This document shows, one piece after another, positions 40,749 through 50,829 of a stretch of DNA of 64,000 nucleotides. The notes beneath the pieces were generated by a model. The model made no database searches, was not told where the DNA came from, and saw nothing but the letters and a program-made list of their open reading frames with translations. Position numbers and translations under genes: made by a program. The stretch covers positions 235,550 to 299,549 of the forward strand of contig NZ_JACARE010000017.1 in the NCBI RefSeq assembly GCF_013386765.1, in the 5' to 3' direction. The stretch's first letter is position 1; every line of letters starts with the position of its first letter. Source of the DNA: Pseudomonas yamanorum. Lineage in GTDB: Bacteria; Pseudomonadota; Gammaproteobacteria; Pseudomonadales; Pseudomonadaceae.

Positions 40749-41021
40749 TTACTCGCCTTCGTCAAAATAGTTATTGATCAGCTTCACCAGCGCATCCATC
40801 GCTTCCTGCTCTTGCTCGCCTTCAGTCTTCAAGTGAATCTTCGTGCCCTTGCCCGCAGCCAGCATCATCATGGCCATGATGCTTTTGCCGTCGACCATGG
40901 ATTCCGGGGTGCGCCCGGCGCGAATCTGGCAAGGGAACTGCCCGGCGACGCCGACGAACTTGGCCGAGGCCCGGGCATGCAGGCCCAGCTTGTTGATGAT
41001 TTCAATTTCCAGAGCGGGCAT
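40749..41021 (-). CDS. ptsO: Phosphocarrier NPr (HPr-like, nitrogen PTS)
   Basis: 90 residues of HPr fold. The phosphorylated His is in NKLGLHARASAKFV and the regulatory-serine region in DGKSIMAMMMLAAGKG. It takes phosphate from EI-Ntr (PtsP) and passes it to PtsN. Last gene of the rpoN cluster, 16 bases after rapZ. Confidence 0.94.
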   Translation of the reverse strand: MPALEIEIINKLGLHARASAKFVGVAGQFPCQIRAGRTPESMVDGKSIMAMMMLAAGKGTKIHLKTEGEQEQEAMDALVKLINNYFDEGE

Positions 41022-41037
41022 CGCGGGGGTGTTCCTT

Positions 41038-41895
41038 TCAGCTAAGGTCGCGGTGGCGAACCTGGACGTTCTTGAGGGTTTGTTGCAGCACCTTGCCCAG
41101 GCGTTCGGTCAGGTAGACGGAACGGTGATGGCCGCCGGTGCAGCCAATGGCAATGGTGACATAAGCCCGGTTGCTGGCCGCAAAACGCGGCAGCCATTTG
41201 AGCAGGTAGCTGGAGATATCCTGGAACATCTCTTCCACATCCGGTTGCGCCGCCAGGTACTCGGCCACGGGTGCGTCCAGCCCGGATTGATCACGCAGTT
41301 CCGGCTTCCAGTACGGGTTGGGCAGGCAGCGCACGTCAAACACCAGGTCGGCATCCACGGGCATACCGCGTTTGAAGCCAAACGACTCAACGAGGAAGGC
41401 GGTGCCCGGCTCCGGCTGATTCAGCAGGCGCAGCTTGATCGCATCGCGCAACTGATACAGGTTCAGGCCGGTGGTGTTGATCTTGAGGTCGGCCAGGTCA
41501 ATGATCGGCCCCAGCAGCTTGGTCTCGTCCTCGATGGCTTCGGCCAGCGAGCGGTGCGGGCTGCTCAGCGGGTGGCGTCGACGGGTTTCGGAGAAGCGCT
41601 TGAGCAGCGTCTCTTCGTCGGCGTCGAGGTACAGCACGTCGCAATGGATGTGCTTGGCCCGCACTTCTTCGAGCAGTTCGGGGAAGCGGGTGAGGTGGCT
41701 GGGCAGGTTGCGGGCGTCGATGGAAACGGCGACCAGCGGTTGTGCCAGCTCGGTATGGATCAGTGCACGCTCCGCCAGTTCCGGCAGCAGGCCGGCGGGC
41801 AGGTTGTCGATGCAATAGAAGCCGTTGTCCTCAAGAACATTGAGAGCCGTGCTTTTACCTGAGCCGGAACGGCCGCTGACGATGATCAAACGCAT
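41038..41895 (-). CDS. rapZ: RNase adapter protein RapZ
   Basis: 285 residues. Walker [17 protein letters not shown] is at the N-terminus; the C-terminal domain has [20 protein letters not shown] and [18 protein letters not shown]. Binds small RNAs and nucleotides, and in enterics it guides RNase E to the GlmZ sRNA. In Pseudomonas its RNA target is not settled. Two bases after ptsN. Confidence 0.96.
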   Translation of the reverse strand: MRLIIVSGRSGSGKSTALNVLEDNGFYCIDNLPAGLLPELAERALIHTELAQPLVAVSIDARNLPSHLTRFPELLEEVRAKHIHCDVLYLDADEETLLKRFSETRRRHPLSSPHRSLAEAIEDETKLLGPIIDLADLKINTTGLNLYQLRDAIKLRLLNQPEPGTAFLVESFGFKRGMPVDADLVFDVRCLPNPYWKPELRDQSGLDAPVAEYLAAQPDVEEMFQDISSYLLKWLPRFAASNRAYVTIAIGCTGGHHRSVYLTERLGKVLQQTLKNVQVRHRDLS

Positions 41896-41897
41896 GA

Positions 41898-42362
41898 TTA
41901 CTGCCCGTTTTGTTCATCCAGGACAACCTGATAAAGCGCCTCATTGCTCGGAGCGCTGCGCAGTTTGTCGCGTACTTCCTTGCGGTCGAGCATGCTGGCG
42001 ATCTGCCTAAGCAGTTCCAGGTGTGCATCGGTGGCAGCTTGCGGGACCAGCAATACAAACAGCAGGTCGACCGGCGCGCCGTCGATGGCGTCGAAATCGA
42101 TGGGGGCGTCCAGGTGCAGCAGGGCGCTGACTGGCGACTCACAGCCTTGCAGGCGGCAGTGAGGAATGGCGATGCCGTTGCCAAAGCCGGTGGAACCGAG
42201 CTTTTCACGGGCGATCAGTGCCTCATACACAGCTTGCGTATCCAGTTCGGGCACTTCGCGGCCGATCAGGTTGGCAATTTGTTCGAGGGCACGCTTTTTA
42301 CTGCCGCCCGGCACGTTCACAAGGGAACGGCCGGGGGTCAGGATGGTTTCAAGTCGAATCAT
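41898..42362 (-). CDS. ptsN: Nitrogen-regulatory PTS protein IIA-Ntr
   Basis: 154 residues of EIIA fold. The phosphoacceptor His lies in [19 protein letters not shown] precedes it. It regulates rather than transports, controlling potassium uptake, carbon storage and sigma-54-linked responses by its phosphorylation state. Cotranscribed with rapZ and ptsO. Confidence 0.96.
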   Translation of the reverse strand: MIRLETILTPGRSLVNVPGGSKKRALEQIANLIGREVPELDTQAVYEALIAREKLGSTGFGNGIAIPHCRLQGCESPVSALLHLDAPIDFDAIDGAPVDLLFVLLVPQAATDAHLELLRQIASMLDRKEVRDKLRSAPSNEALYQVVLDEQNGQ

Positions 42363-42374
42363 GGGTGGGGAGTG

Positions 42375-42680
42375 TTAGCGGCCAGTGCCTTGAAGAAGGC
42401 TCTGCTGCTTTTCCTTATGCTTTTTGATTTGGCGATCCAGCTTGTCGGTAAGGTCGTCAATGGCAGCATACATATCTGAATGCTCGGCATTGGCGACTAC
42501 TTCCCCGCCGGGTATACGCAAGGTGGCTTCGATTTTCTGCTTGAGCTTCTCGACAGTCATGATGACTTGCACGTTGGTGATCTTGTCGAAATGCCCCTCA
42601 ATTCGTTTGAGTTTTTCGCCGATATAGGCGCGCAGCGGTTCGGTCACTTCCAGTTGGTGTCCACTGATGTTGACTTGCAT
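42375..42680 (-). CDS. hpf: Ribosome hibernation promoting factor
   Basis: 101 residues; start MQVNISGHQLEVTEPLRAYIGEKL with GGAGAAGC upstream, rather than an ATG 18 codons earlier. HPF/RaiA fold with GGEVVANAEHSDMYAAIDDLTDKLDRQ. Stabilises inactive ribosomes in stationary phase. Immediately downstream of rpoN. Confidence 0.95.
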   Translation of the reverse strand: MQVNISGHQLEVTEPLRAYIGEKLKRIEGHFDKITNVQVIMTVEKLKQKIEATLRIPGGEVVANAEHSDMYAAIDDLTDKLDRQIKKHKEKQQSLLQGTGR

Positions 42681-42755
42681 ACAGCTTCTCCTTCGTTGCC
42701 AGTGCATAAAGCGGCAGGCCGGGGTGCCTGCCACTGGAACGCTATGGCCCGCCCG

Positions 42756-44249
42756 TCACATCAAACGTTTACGCTCGCTGGAAGGCGCGATCCCAAGGGA
42801 CTCGCGGTACTTGGCGACGGTGCGACGGGCGACCTGAATGCCTTGTGCCTCCAGTAAACCAGCGATCTTGCTGTCACTCAACGGCTTTTTCTGATTTTCC
42901 GCGGCAACCAGTTTTTTGATGATCGCGCGGATCGCCGTGGACGAGCATTCGCCGCCTTCGGAGGTGCTGACGTGGCTGGAGAAAAAGTATTTCAGCTCAT
43001 AAATGCCCCGTGGGGTATGCATGAATTTTTGCGTGGTCACCCGGGAAATCGTCGATTCGTGCATGCCTACCGCCTCGGCGATGTCGTGCAGTACCAGCGG
43101 CTTCATCGCTTCATCGCCGTATTCCAGGAAGCCGCGCTGGTGCTCGACGATCTGGGTGGCGACTTTCATCAGGGTTTCGTTGCGGCTTTGCAGGCTCTTG
43201 ATGAACCAGCGGGCTTCCTGCAACTGGTTGCGCATGAAGGTGTTGTCGGCGCTGGTGTCGGCGCGGCGCACGAAACCTGCGTATTGCGGGTTGACCCGCA
43301 GGCGCGGTACCGATTCCTGGTTCAGCTCCACCAGCCAGCGCTCGTTGTCCTTGCGCACGATTACATCCGGCACGACGTACTCGGCTTCGCTGGACTCGAT
43401 CTGTGAGCCAGGACGCGGGTTGAGGCTCTGCACCAGCTCGATGATCTGGCGCAGGTCATCTTCCTTGAGCTTCATGCGGCGCATCAACTGGCTGTAGTCG
43501 CGGCTGCCCAGCAGGTCGATGTAGTCGGTGACCAGGCGCTGCGCCTCGGCCAGCCAAGGTGTTTTCGCCGGCAATTGGCGCAGTTGCAGCAGCAGGCACT
43601 CGCTGAGGGTGCGGGCGCCGATGCCGGCAGGCTCGAATTGCTGGATGCGGTGCAGGACGGCTTCGATTTCGTCCAGTTCGATGTCCAGTTCCGGGTCGAA
43701 GGCCTCGAGGATCTCCTCAAGGGTCTCGTCCAGGTAGCCCTGATTGTTGATGCAGTCGATCAGGGTCACGGCGATCAGGCGATCGGTGTCGGACATCGGG
43801 GCCAGGTTCAGTTGCCAGAGCAAATGGCTCTGCAGGCTCTCGCCGGCGGACGTGCGGGTGGTGAAGTCCCACTCGTCATCATCATTGCTGGGCAGGCTGC
43901 TGGCGCTGGTCTGGTAGACGTCTTCCCACGCGGTGTCCACGGGAAGTTCGTTGGGAATGCGTTCGTTCCATTCACCTTCCTCGAGGTTATCCACCGTGGG
44001 GGCGGTTTCCTGGTAGGAGGGTTCCTGTACGTCGGGGTTGGGTTTTTGCTCGATGTTGTCGGCCAGCGGGTCTGCATTATCGAAGTCGTCGCCTTCTTCC
44101 TGGCGTTCGAGCATCGGATTGGACTCCAGGGCCTCCTGGATTTCCTGTTGCAGGTCCAGGGTCGACAATTGGAGCAGGCGGATGGCCTGTTGCAGCTGCG
44201 GTGTCATCGTCAGCTGCTGGCCCATTCTCAGGACTAGCGATGGTTTCAT
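42756..44249 (-). CDS. rpoN: RNA polymerase sigma-54 factor
   Basis: 497 residues. The Gln/Leu-rich region I ([29 protein letters not shown]) interacts with activators; an acidic region II follows, then the core-binding domain, and the RpoN box [14 protein letters not shown] near the C-terminus reads the -24 element. Needed for nitrogen, flagellar and many catabolic promoters. A combined sigma-70/sigma-54-like element lies 73 bases upstream. Confidence 0.98.
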   Translation of the reverse strand: MKPSLVLRMGQQLTMTPQLQQAIRLLQLSTLDLQQEIQEALESNPMLERQEEGDDFDNADPLADNIEQKPNPDVQEPSYQETAPTVDNLEEGEWNERIPNELPVDTAWEDVYQTSASSLPSNDDDEWDFTTRTSAGESLQSHLLWQLNLAPMSDTDRLIAVTLIDCINNQGYLDETLEEILEAFDPELDIELDEIEAVLHRIQQFEPAGIGARTLSECLLLQLRQLPAKTPWLAEAQRLVTDYIDLLGSRDYSQLMRRMKLKEDDLRQIIELVQSLNPRPGSQIESSEAEYVVPDVIVRKDNERWLVELNQESVPRLRVNPQYAGFVRRADTSADNTFMRNQLQEARWFIKSLQSRNETLMKVATQIVEHQRGFLEYGDEAMKPLVLHDIAEAVGMHESTISRVTTQKFMHTPRGIYELKYFFSSHVSTSEGGECSSTAIRAIIKKLVAAENQKKPLSDSKIAGLLEAQGIQVARRTVAKYRESLGIAPSSERKRLM

Positions 44250-44321
44250 GGCAGGGGCTTAACACCTTATTCGCCGGCGCAATGCGCCATCCACGACAGG
44301 GCGCGTGAGCGCCAAACATAA

Positions 44322-44335
44322 GCAAATTATATGCC
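44322..44335 (-). promoter_or_regulatory. Overlapping sigma-54-like (-24/-12) and -10 elements before rpoN
   Basis: On the minus strand GGCATATAATTTGC reads as GGCA-N6-TTGC, the sigma-54 spacing, and at the same time holds a perfect TATAAT (44331-44326). No convincing -35 accompanies the TATAAT. Binding of sigma-54 here could give autorepression of rpoN. Confidence 0.45.
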
Positions 44336-44367
44336 TGATATCGGGGGCTTTGCCTAGAGCGCGGTAA

Positions 44368-44393
44368 CAATAAAAATACTGAGGTTTTTATTG
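44368..44393 (-). terminator. AT-rich hairpin between lptB and rpoN
   Basis: CAATAAAAA and TTTTTATTG form a 9-bp AT-rich stem with an 8-base loop. It is a weak terminator candidate for the kdsD-lptB transcript, or an A/T-rich upstream element for rpoN. Confidence 0.45.
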
Positions 44394-44433
44394 ACTCCCG
44401 CGCTCCATGGCGAATGGCCTGATACCACCGTGT

Positions 44434-45159
44434 TTACAGGCGGAACTCGTGACCCAGATACACTTCCTTGACCAGTTCGTTGGCCAGGATGGTGGCGGAG
44501 TCACCTTCGGCAATCAGCTGTCCATCGTTGACGATATACGCGGTTTCGCAGATATCGAGGGTCTCGCGGACGTTGTGGTCGGTGATCAACACACCGATGC
44601 CCTTGGCTTTCAGGTGGTGGATGATCTGCTTGATGTCGCCGACCGAGATCGGGTCGACACCGGCGAAAGGTTCATCCAGCAGGATGAACTTCGGCGCAGT
44701 GGCCAGGGCGCGGGCGATTTCCACACGACGACGCTCGCCGCCGGAAAGGCTCATGCCGAGGTTGTCGCGGATATGGTTGATGTGGAATTCCTGCAGCAGG
44801 CTTTCCAGCTCTTTCTTGCGCCCGGCGCGGTCGAGTTCCTTGCGGGTCTCGAGGATCGCCATGATGTTGTCGGAAACCGACAATTTGCGGAAGATCGATG
44901 CTTCCTGGGGAAGATAGCCGATACCCGCCTGTGCACGACCGTGCATGGGCTGGTGGCTTACGTCCAGGTCGTCGATCAGGACGCGGCCTTGATCGGCCTG
45001 TACCAGGCCGACAATCATGTAGAAGCAGGTGGTCTTGCCGGCACCGTTGGGGCCGAGCAAGCCGACGATCTGGCCGCTGTCGATCGACAGGCTGACGTCG
45101 CGCACGACCTGACGGCTTTTATAGGCCTTGGCCAGATGCTGGGCTTTCAGGGTTGCCAT
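44434..45159 (-). CDS. lptB: LPS export ABC transporter ATPase LptB
   Basis: 241 residues. Walker [16 protein letters not shown], signature [17 protein letters not shown] and Walker [16 protein letters not shown] are complete. It powers extraction of LPS by LptFG through LptC and LptA. The start overlaps the lptA stop by one base. Confidence 0.98.
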   Translation of the reverse strand: MATLKAQHLAKAYKSRQVVRDVSLSIDSGQIVGLLGPNGAGKTTCFYMIVGLVQADQGRVLIDDLDVSHQPMHGRAQAGIGYLPQEASIFRKLSVSDNIMAILETRKELDRAGRKKELESLLQEFHINHIRDNLGMSLSGGERRRVEIARALATAPKFILLDEPFAGVDPISVGDIKQIIHHLKAKGIGVLITDHNVRETLDICETAYIVNDGQLIAEGDSATILANELVKEVYLGHEFRL

Positions 45160-45731
45160 TAATTCGCCTTCTTCGCGTCGGTTTTCGGCGCCGCCTGGGC
45201 TTCGCCAGGTTTCTGCTTAGGCTGGATAACCATGTCGATGCGTGGCTTCGGCGTGCTGATTTTAGAGCCGGTGGCGCGACCGGCCTGGGCAATCTGCTTC
45301 ACCGTGTCGTAGACGATTTTTTCGCCGTCGGTGGTGTTGCCATCATTGATGACCCGGGCCTGGTCGATCAGTACGATGCGATTTTGCTGGGCGTGGTACT
45401 GAATTGTCTTGCCGTAGCCTTTGACCGGCGTAGGGTCGCCAACTTTCTGCAGCTGTTCGAAATACGCCAGGTTGCCGACCGAAGTGACCACGTCGATATC
45501 GCCTGCCGGGGTGCGAGTCAGTGTCACGGTGTTACCCGTCACTTTCATCGAACCTTGGGTGATGATCACGCTGCCGGTGTAGGTCGCGATACCTTGCTTG
45601 TCATCCAGCTGCGCGTCGTCAGCCTGAATGTGGATCGGTTGCTGGCTATCGTTCGGCAGAGCCCAGGCGCTCACGCTTCCCAGTGCTGCGCCCAGGCCGA
45701 GCAAAATAGGGAGGGTTTTAACGAGCCTCAT
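45159..45731 (-). CDS. lptA: LPS transport periplasmic protein LptA
   Basis: 190 residues: signal [24 protein letters not shown], then an OstA-like beta-jellyroll ([31 protein letters not shown]). Its C-terminus is Lys/Ala/Pro-rich ([19 protein letters not shown]). It forms the bridge carrying LPS across the periplasm. It overlaps lptC by 14 bases. Confidence 0.96.
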   Translation of the reverse strand: MRLVKTLPILLGLGAALGSVSAWALPNDSQQPIHIQADDAQLDDKQGIATYTGSVIITQGSMKVTGNTVTLTRTPAGDIDVVTSVGNLAYFEQLQKVGDPTPVKGYGKTIQYHAQQNRIVLIDQARVINDGNTTDGEKIVYDTVKQIAQAGRATGSKISTPKPRIDMVIQPKQKPGEAQAAPKTDAKKAN

Positions 45732-46290
45732 ACTGTCCTCTTACGTTCGATAGCAGGTGTATCCTGCTTTCTTTCAAATACGCTTTCATTCCCTTGCCAG
45801 TCGATACACCGCCAGCGCCGTCGATTCTAACGTCTTGCTCGGTCTGCGCATATTGCTTCTGTGGGAATACGGTCATGCGACTGCTGGTAATGATGGTGTC
45901 GCGGTTCTTGGCGTCAGTGCGCGCAACGCGCACGGAGTCAATCAGTTCCACTTGGGTGCCGTCCGGGTTGACCTCGCCACGCTCACTGGTGACGTGCCAC
46001 GGGAATTCGGCGCCGCGGTACAGGTTCATGTCCGGCTTGGTGAGCAGCGTGACCTCGGAGGCCTTCAAGTGCTCGACCTTGTCGGAGGTCATTTCATACT
46101 GGACCTTGCCATCGGGCAGGTACTGGATGCTGTGGGCGTTGATGGCGTAATAGTCGATGGCACTTTCGTCGACCTGCGCAACAGGCTTGTCGAGGAAGCG
46201 CTCCGGGCTGATATTCCAGTAGCCAACCGCGAGAAACACGGCGGCGATCACGGCGAATATCAGGAAATTGCGAATCTTTTTACTCAGCAT
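45718..46290 (-). CDS. lptC: LPS export protein LptC
   Basis: 190 residues: a single N-terminal membrane helix (NFLIFAVIAAVFLAVGYW), then the LptC jellyroll (YYAINAHSIQYLPDGKVQYEMTSDKVEHL). Links LptBFG to LptA. Coupled to lptA by overlap and 8 bases after kdsC. Confidence 0.95.
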   Translation of the reverse strand: MLSKKIRNFLIFAVIAAVFLAVGYWNISPERFLDKPVAQVDESAIDYYAINAHSIQYLPDGKVQYEMTSDKVEHLKASEVTLLTKPDMNLYRGAEFPWHVTSERGEVNPDGTQVELIDSVRVARTDAKNRDTIITSSRMTVFPQKQYAQTEQDVRIDGAGGVSTGKGMKAYLKESRIHLLSNVRGQYEAR

Positions 46291-46298
46291 AAAACGCT

Positions 46299-46823
46299 CT
46301 ATAGGTAGGCGGCATGAGCCGCTTCGAGGCTGCCTTGGGCGCGCAGAATCAACTCGCAGAACTCGCGGGCGGCGCCTTCGCCGCCACGGGCGGTGGTAAC
46401 GCCATGCGCGTGTTCGCGCACGAACGCCGCCGCATTGGCCACAGCCATGCCCAGGCCGACCCGGCGGATCACCGGCAGGTCGGGTAAATCGTCACCGAGG
46501 TAGGCAACCTGCTCATAGCTTAGGTTGAGTTTGCCAAGAAGCTCGTCCAGAACCACCAGTTTATCCTCGCGGCCCTGATACAGGTGAGGAATCCCCAGGT
46601 TTTGTGCGCGGCGTTCCACAACCGGGGTCTTGCGACCGCTGATGATGCCGGTTTGCACGCCTGCCGCCATCAGCATCTTGATGCCCTGGCCGTCGAGGGT
46701 GTTGAAGGTCTTGAATTCGCTGCCGTCTTCCAGGAAGTACAGGCGGCCGTCCGTCAGCACGCCGTCGACGTCGAAAATCGCCAGCTTGATGTTCTTGCCC
46801 CGTTGCAGCAGGTCGGTGGTCAT
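46299..46823 (-). CDS. kdsC: KDO-8-phosphate phosphatase
   Basis: 174 residues, HAD superfamily. Catalytic aspartates are in LAIFDVDGVLTDGRLYF; IISGRKTPVVERRAQNLGI and YLGDDLPDLPVIRRVGLG complete the motifs. Makes KDO for LPS. Directly abuts the end of kdsD. Confidence 0.96.
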   Translation of the reverse strand: MTTDLLQRGKNIKLAIFDVDGVLTDGRLYFLEDGSEFKTFNTLDGQGIKMLMAAGVQTGIISGRKTPVVERRAQNLGIPHLYQGREDKLVVLDELLGKLNLSYEQVAYLGDDLPDLPVIRRVGLGMAVANAAAFVREHAHGVTTARGGEGAAREFCELILRAQGSLEAAHAAYL

Positions 46824-47798
46824 TTACATCACTCCCGCACGCAGCAAGTCGTGCATGTTCAAGGCGCCAACCGGGCGGTCGTCGCTGTCGACCACCACCA
46901 GCGCCAGGATTTTATGGTCTTCCATGATCTTCAGCGCTTCGGCCGCGAGCATTTCAGGGCGGGCGGTCTTGCCGTGAGGCGTCATGACTTCGTCGATGGT
47001 TGCAGTCTGGATGTCGAGGTTGCGGTCCAGGGTGCGGCGCAGGTCGCCGTCGGTGAAGACCCCGGCCAGGCGCCCGTCGGACTCCAGGATCACGGTCATG
47101 CCCAGGCGCTTGAGGGTCATTTCCATCAAGGCGTCTTTAAGCAGCGTGCCGCGCGCCACCTGTGGCAGCTCTTCGCCGGCGTGCATCACGTTTTCCACTT
47201 TCAGCAGCAGGCGGCGGCCCAGGGCGCCACCCGGGTGGGAAAAGGCGAAGTCTTCGGCGGTAAAGCCGCGGGCTTCCAGCAATGCCACGGCCAGCGCATC
47301 GCCCATGACCAGGGCGGCGGTGGTGGAGGAGGTCGGCGCCAGGTTCAGCGGGCAGGCCTCTTCGGCAACGTGCACGTTCAAATTCACTTCAGCCGCTTTT
47401 GCCAGCGTCGAGTCCGGGTTGCCGGTCACGCTGATCAGCTGTATGCCCAGGCGCTTGATCAGCGGCAACAGGGTCACGATTTCGTTGGTGGTGCCGGAGT
47501 TGGACAGGGCCAGGATGATGTCATCCCGGGTGATCATGCCCATGTCGCCGTGGCTGGCTTCGGCCGGATGCACGAAGAATGCAGTGGTGCCGGTGCTTGC
47601 CAGGGTGGCGGCGATCTTGTTGCCAACATGCCCGGATTTGCCCATGCCGACCACGACTACGCGGCCCTTGCTGGCCAGAATCATCTCGCAGGCGCGTACG
47701 AAATCCGCGTCGATATGGGCCAGCAAACCTTCTACGGCTTCAAGCTCGAGGCGGATGGTGCGTTGTGCGGATTGAATAAGGTCGCTGGATTGGCTCAT
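46824..47798 (-). CDS. kdsD: Arabinose-5-phosphate isomerase
   Basis: 324 residues, start MSQSSDLIQSAQRTIRLELEAVEG, giving the usual KdsD length; an in-frame ATG 21 codons earlier would add an unrelated leader. SIS domain (VVVVGMGKSGHVGNKIAATLASTG; LALSNSGTTNEIV), then two CBS domains. Converts ribulose-5-phosphate to arabinose-5-phosphate for KDO. First gene of the LPS-rpoN cluster. Confidence 0.95.
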   Translation of the reverse strand: MSQSSDLIQSAQRTIRLELEAVEGLLAHIDADFVRACEMILASKGRVVVVGMGKSGHVGNKIAATLASTGTTAFFVHPAEASHGDMGMITRDDIILALSNSGTTNEIVTLLPLIKRLGIQLISVTGNPDSTLAKAAEVNLNVHVAEEACPLNLAPTSSTTAALVMGDALAVALLEARGFTAEDFAFSHPGGALGRRLLLKVENVMHAGEELPQVARGTLLKDALMEMTLKRLGMTVILESDGRLAGVFTDGDLRRTLDRNLDIQTATIDEVMTPHGKTARPEMLAAEALKIMEDHKILALVVVDSDDRPVGALNMHDLLRAGVM

Positions 47799-47832
47799 GT
47801 CTGAAATCGTATAGCCTGACGAAAAGTCGGCG

Positions 47833-47838
47833 ATTATA
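47833..47838 (-). promoter_or_regulatory. -10 element upstream of kdsD
   Basis: A perfect TATAAT on the minus strand, about 35 bases before the kdsD start codon. No strong -35 is seen at 16-18 bases, so an extended or activated promoter is possible. Confidence 0.45.
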
Positions 47839-47960
47839 GCGGTAATGATCGATTCCCTCACGTAAGTTCGTCATGCTTTATTCATTCCGTTTGTGGTTGA
47901 GATTGAACCTCAGCAAGGTTTTTTTAGCTGTCCTGTTTCTGAACAAGCTCTGTTCCGGCC

Positions 47961-47990
47961 TTGGGGGCGCTGTACCAGCAGTGATATAGT
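47961..47990 (+). promoter_or_regulatory. Probable promoter of the mla operon
   Basis: TTGGGG (47961-47966), 18-base spacer, TATAGT (47985-47990), leaving a leader of about 95 bases before mlaF. Confidence 0.5.
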
Positions 47991-48090
47991 TCGCCGCCAG
48001 TTCGGTCCGCACAGCCTTTGTGTCTCTTCGACGCAAGCATTTGTCGAAAACAAGGTGTCTGAGTGAAAGGCTGCATCCCAAGGAGTTTAG

Positions 48091-48900
48091 ATGAGTGCCG
48101 ATAACGCCTACGCGGTCGAGCTGAAGGGCCTTTCCTTCAAGCGCGGTACGCGCAGCATCTTCAATAATGTGGATATTCGCATTCCCCGTGGCAAAGTCAC
48201 GGGCATCATGGGGCCTTCCGGCTGCGGCAAGACGACGCTGCTGCGCCTGATGGGCATGCAATTGCGCCCCTCCGCCGGTGAAGTCTGGGTCAATGGGCAG
48301 AACCTGCCGACACTTTCGCGCAGCGACCTGTTCGATGCCCGCAAGCACATGGGCGTGCTGTTCCAGAGCGGTGCCCTGTTTACCGACCTCGACGTTTTCG
48401 AAAACGTGGCGTTCCCTTTGCGGGTGCATACGCAGCTGTCCGATGAAATGATTCGTGACATTGTGTTGCTGAAATTGCAGGCCGTAGGGCTGCGCGGTGC
48501 CATCGACCTGATGCCCGACGAACTGTCCGGTGGCATGAAGCGTCGGGTGGCCCTGGCGCGTGCCATTGCCCTCGACCCGCAAATTCTCATGTACGACGAA
48601 CCCTTCGTTGGCCAGGACCCGATTGCCATGGGCGTGCTGGTACGTCTCATCCGCCTGCTCAATGATGCGCTGGGTATCACCAGTATCGTGGTCTCCCACG
48701 ACCTGGCCGAGACCGCGAGCATTGCCGACTATCTATACGTAGTGGGCGATGGCCAGGTGCTGGGGCAGGGCACGCCTGAAGAGCTGATGAACGCAGATAA
48801 CCCGCGCATTCGCCAATTCATGACCGGCGATCCCGATGGCCCGGTGCCTTTTCACTTTCCGGCAGCGGACTACCGCTCAGATCTTCTGGGGAAGCGTTGA
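48091..48900 (+). CDS. mlaF: Phospholipid ABC transporter ATPase MlaF
   Basis: 269 residues. Walker [16 protein letters not shown], signature [15 protein letters not shown] and Walker [14 protein letters not shown] are complete. Powers MlaFEDB, which moves phospholipid between the inner membrane and the periplasmic carrier MlaC to keep outer-membrane asymmetry. The stop overlaps the mlaE start (TGATG). Confidence 0.97.
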   Translation: MSADNAYAVELKGLSFKRGTRSIFNNVDIRIPRGKVTGIMGPSGCGKTTLLRLMGMQLRPSAGEVWVNGQNLPTLSRSDLFDARKHMGVLFQSGALFTDLDVFENVAFPLRVHTQLSDEMIRDIVLLKLQAVGLRGAIDLMPDELSGGMKRRVALARAIALDPQILMYDEPFVGQDPIAMGVLVRLIRLLNDALGITSIVVSHDLAETASIADYLYVVGDGQVLGQGTPEELMNADNPRIRQFMTGDPDGPVPFHFPAADYRSDLLGKR

Positions 48901-49697
48901 TGCGCAAGACATCTCTAATCGAGAAGGTTCGCCTTTTCGGCCGCTCCGGCATTGACATCATCGGCGTGCTGGGCCGTTCGACGATTTTCCTGTTTCACGC
49001 TTTGCTCGGCCGTGGCGGCATTGGCGGCAGCTTTGGCCTGTTGATCAAGCAACTGCACTCCGTGGGCGTGATGTCCCTGGTGATCATCGTGGTTTCCGGG
49101 GTGTTCATCGGCATGGTGCTGGCGCTGCAGGGTTTCAATATCCTGTCCAGTTACGGCTCCGAGCAGGCGGTGGGGCAGATGGTTGCCCTGACCCTGCTGC
49201 GTGAGTTGGGCCCGGTGGTGACGGCGTTGCTGTTTGCCGGGCGTGCCGGTTCTGCGCTGACCGCCGAGATCGGCAACATGAAGGCCACCGAGCAGCTGTC
49301 CAGCCTGGAAATGATCGGTGTCGATCCACTCAAGTACATTGTTGCCCCGCGCCTGTGGGCCGGCTTCATCTCTCTCCCACTGCTGGCGATGGTTTTCAGC
49401 GTGGTGGGGATCTGGGGTGGCTCGTGGGTGGCGGTTGACTGGCTGGGGGTCTACGACGGCTCTTACTGGGGCAACATGCAGAACAGCGTGACCTTCAGCG
49501 GTGACGTGCTCAATGGCATCATCAAGAGCATCGTTTTCGCGTTTGTAGTGACCTGGATCGCCGTATTCCAAGGCTATGACTGTGAGCCCACCTCAGAAGG
49601 GATCAGTCGCGCCACCACCAAGACCGTTGTGTACGCCTCGCTGGCGGTACTGGGCCTTGACTTCATTTTGACCGCCTTGATGTTTGGAGATTTCTGA
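48900..49697 (+). CDS. mlaE: Phospholipid ABC transporter permease MlaE
   Basis: 265 residues, several membrane helices. [18 protein letters not shown] and [34 protein letters not shown] are characteristic. The ATG at 48900 overlaps the mlaF stop and is preferred to a TTG one codon earlier. Overlaps mlaD by one base. Confidence 0.97.
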   Translation: MRKTSLIEKVRLFGRSGIDIIGVLGRSTIFLFHALLGRGGIGGSFGLLIKQLHSVGVMSLVIIVVSGVFIGMVLALQGFNILSSYGSEQAVGQMVALTLLRELGPVVTALLFAGRAGSALTAEIGNMKATEQLSSLEMIGVDPLKYIVAPRLWAGFISLPLLAMVFSVVGIWGGSWVAVDWLGVYDGSYWGNMQNSVTFSGDVLNGIIKSIVFAFVVTWIAVFQGYDCEPTSEGISRATTKTVVYASLAVLGLDFILTALMFGDF

Positions 49698-50164
49698 TGC
49701 AAAACCGCACTGTGGAAATCGGTGTCGGCCTTTTCTTGCTGGCTGGCATCCTGGCTTTACTGTTGCTCGCCCTGCGAGTCAGCGGCCTATCGGCCAGCCC
49801 CACCGCCGATACTTATAAACTTTACGCCTACTTCGACAATATCGCCGGTTTGACTGTCAGAGCTAAAGTGACCATGGCCGGTGTAACCATCGGCAAGGTC
49901 ACAGCGATCGATCTGGACCGCGACAGCTTCACCGGCCGTGTGACCATGCAGGTGGACAAGAAGGTGGATAATCTGCCGACTGACTCCACTGCGTCTATTC
50001 TCACCGCTGGCCTGCTGGGCGAGAAGTACATCGGTATCAGCGTGGGCGGGGAAACAGCCCTGCTCAAGGATGGTTCGACCATTCATGACACACAGTCGTC
50101 GTTGGTGCTGGAGGACTTGATCGGTAAATTCCTGCTCAATACCGTCAATAAAGACGCCAAATGA
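49697..50164 (+). CDS. mlaD: Phospholipid transporter MCE-domain protein MlaD
   Basis: 155 residues: one N-terminal membrane helix (IGVGLFLLAGILALLLLALRV) and one MCE domain (YKLYAYFDNIAGLTVRAKVTMAGVTIGKV; ILTAGLLGEKYIGIS). It forms a hexameric ring on MlaE, open to the periplasm. Confidence 0.96.
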   Translation: MQNRTVEIGVGLFLLAGILALLLLALRVSGLSASPTADTYKLYAYFDNIAGLTVRAKVTMAGVTIGKVTAIDLDRDSFTGRVTMQVDKKVDNLPTDSTASILTAGLLGEKYIGISVGGETALLKDGSTIHDTQSSLVLEDLIGKFLLNTVNKDAK

Positions 50165-50175
50165 GGAATGTGTTC

Positions 50176-50829
50176 ATGATCTCTACTTTGCGACGTGGCC
50201 TGTTGGTACTGCTCGCGGCACTGCCGTTGATGGCTAACGCCGCTGCCGGCGGTTCCGCACATGACCTGGTGCAGGACACTACCAACAAGATGTTGGCTGA
50301 CTTGTCGGCCAACAAGGAAAAGTACAAGCAGGATCCAAGTCAGTTCTACAACGCGCTCAATACCATTGTGGGCCCTGTTGTCGATGCCGAAGGCATTTCC
50401 CGCAGCATCATGACCGTCAAGTACTCGCGCAAGGCTACCCCTGCGCAGATGCAGACGTTCCAGGAAAACTTCAAGAAGGGCCTGTTCCAGTTCTACGGCA
50501 ATGCCCTGCTCGAGTACAACAACCAGGGGATTACCGTCGCTCCGGCCGGGGATGAGTCCGGGGATCGCACCAGCGTCAACATGAGCGTCAAGGGCAACAA
50601 TGGCGCGGTGTATCCGGTGCAGTACACGCTGGAGAAGGTCAACGGCGAGTGGAAGCTGCGTAACGTGATCATCAACGGTATCAACATCGGCAAGCTTTTC
50701 CGTGACCAGTTCGCCGACGCCATGCAGCGCAATGGCAACGACCTGGACAAAACCATCAATGGTTGGGCCGGTGAAGTCGCCAAGGCCAAGGAAGAAACCG
50801 ATAAAGCTGCCGGGAAGCCTGCCCAATGA
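50176..50829 (+). CDS. mlaC: Periplasmic phospholipid-binding protein MlaC
   Basis: 217 residues from MISTLRRGLLVLLAALPLMANAAAGG, a good Sec signal with AGGA about 8 bases upstream. An earlier ATG at 50161 overlaps the mlaD stop and would add five residues; both are possible. The MlaC/Ttg2D fold is recognised by VVDAEGISRSIMTVKYSRKATPAQMQTFQENFK and RNVIINGINIGKLFRDQF. It shuttles lipid between MlaA and MlaFEDB. Confidence 0.93.
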   Translation: MISTLRRGLLVLLAALPLMANAAAGGSAHDLVQDTTNKMLADLSANKEKYKQDPSQFYNALNTIVGPVVDAEGISRSIMTVKYSRKATPAQMQTFQENFKKGLFQFYGNALLEYNNQGITVAPAGDESGDRTSVNMSVKGNNGAVYPVQYTLEKVNGEWKLRNVIINGINIGKLFRDQFADAMQRNGNDLDKTINGWAGEVAKAKEETDKAAGKPAQ

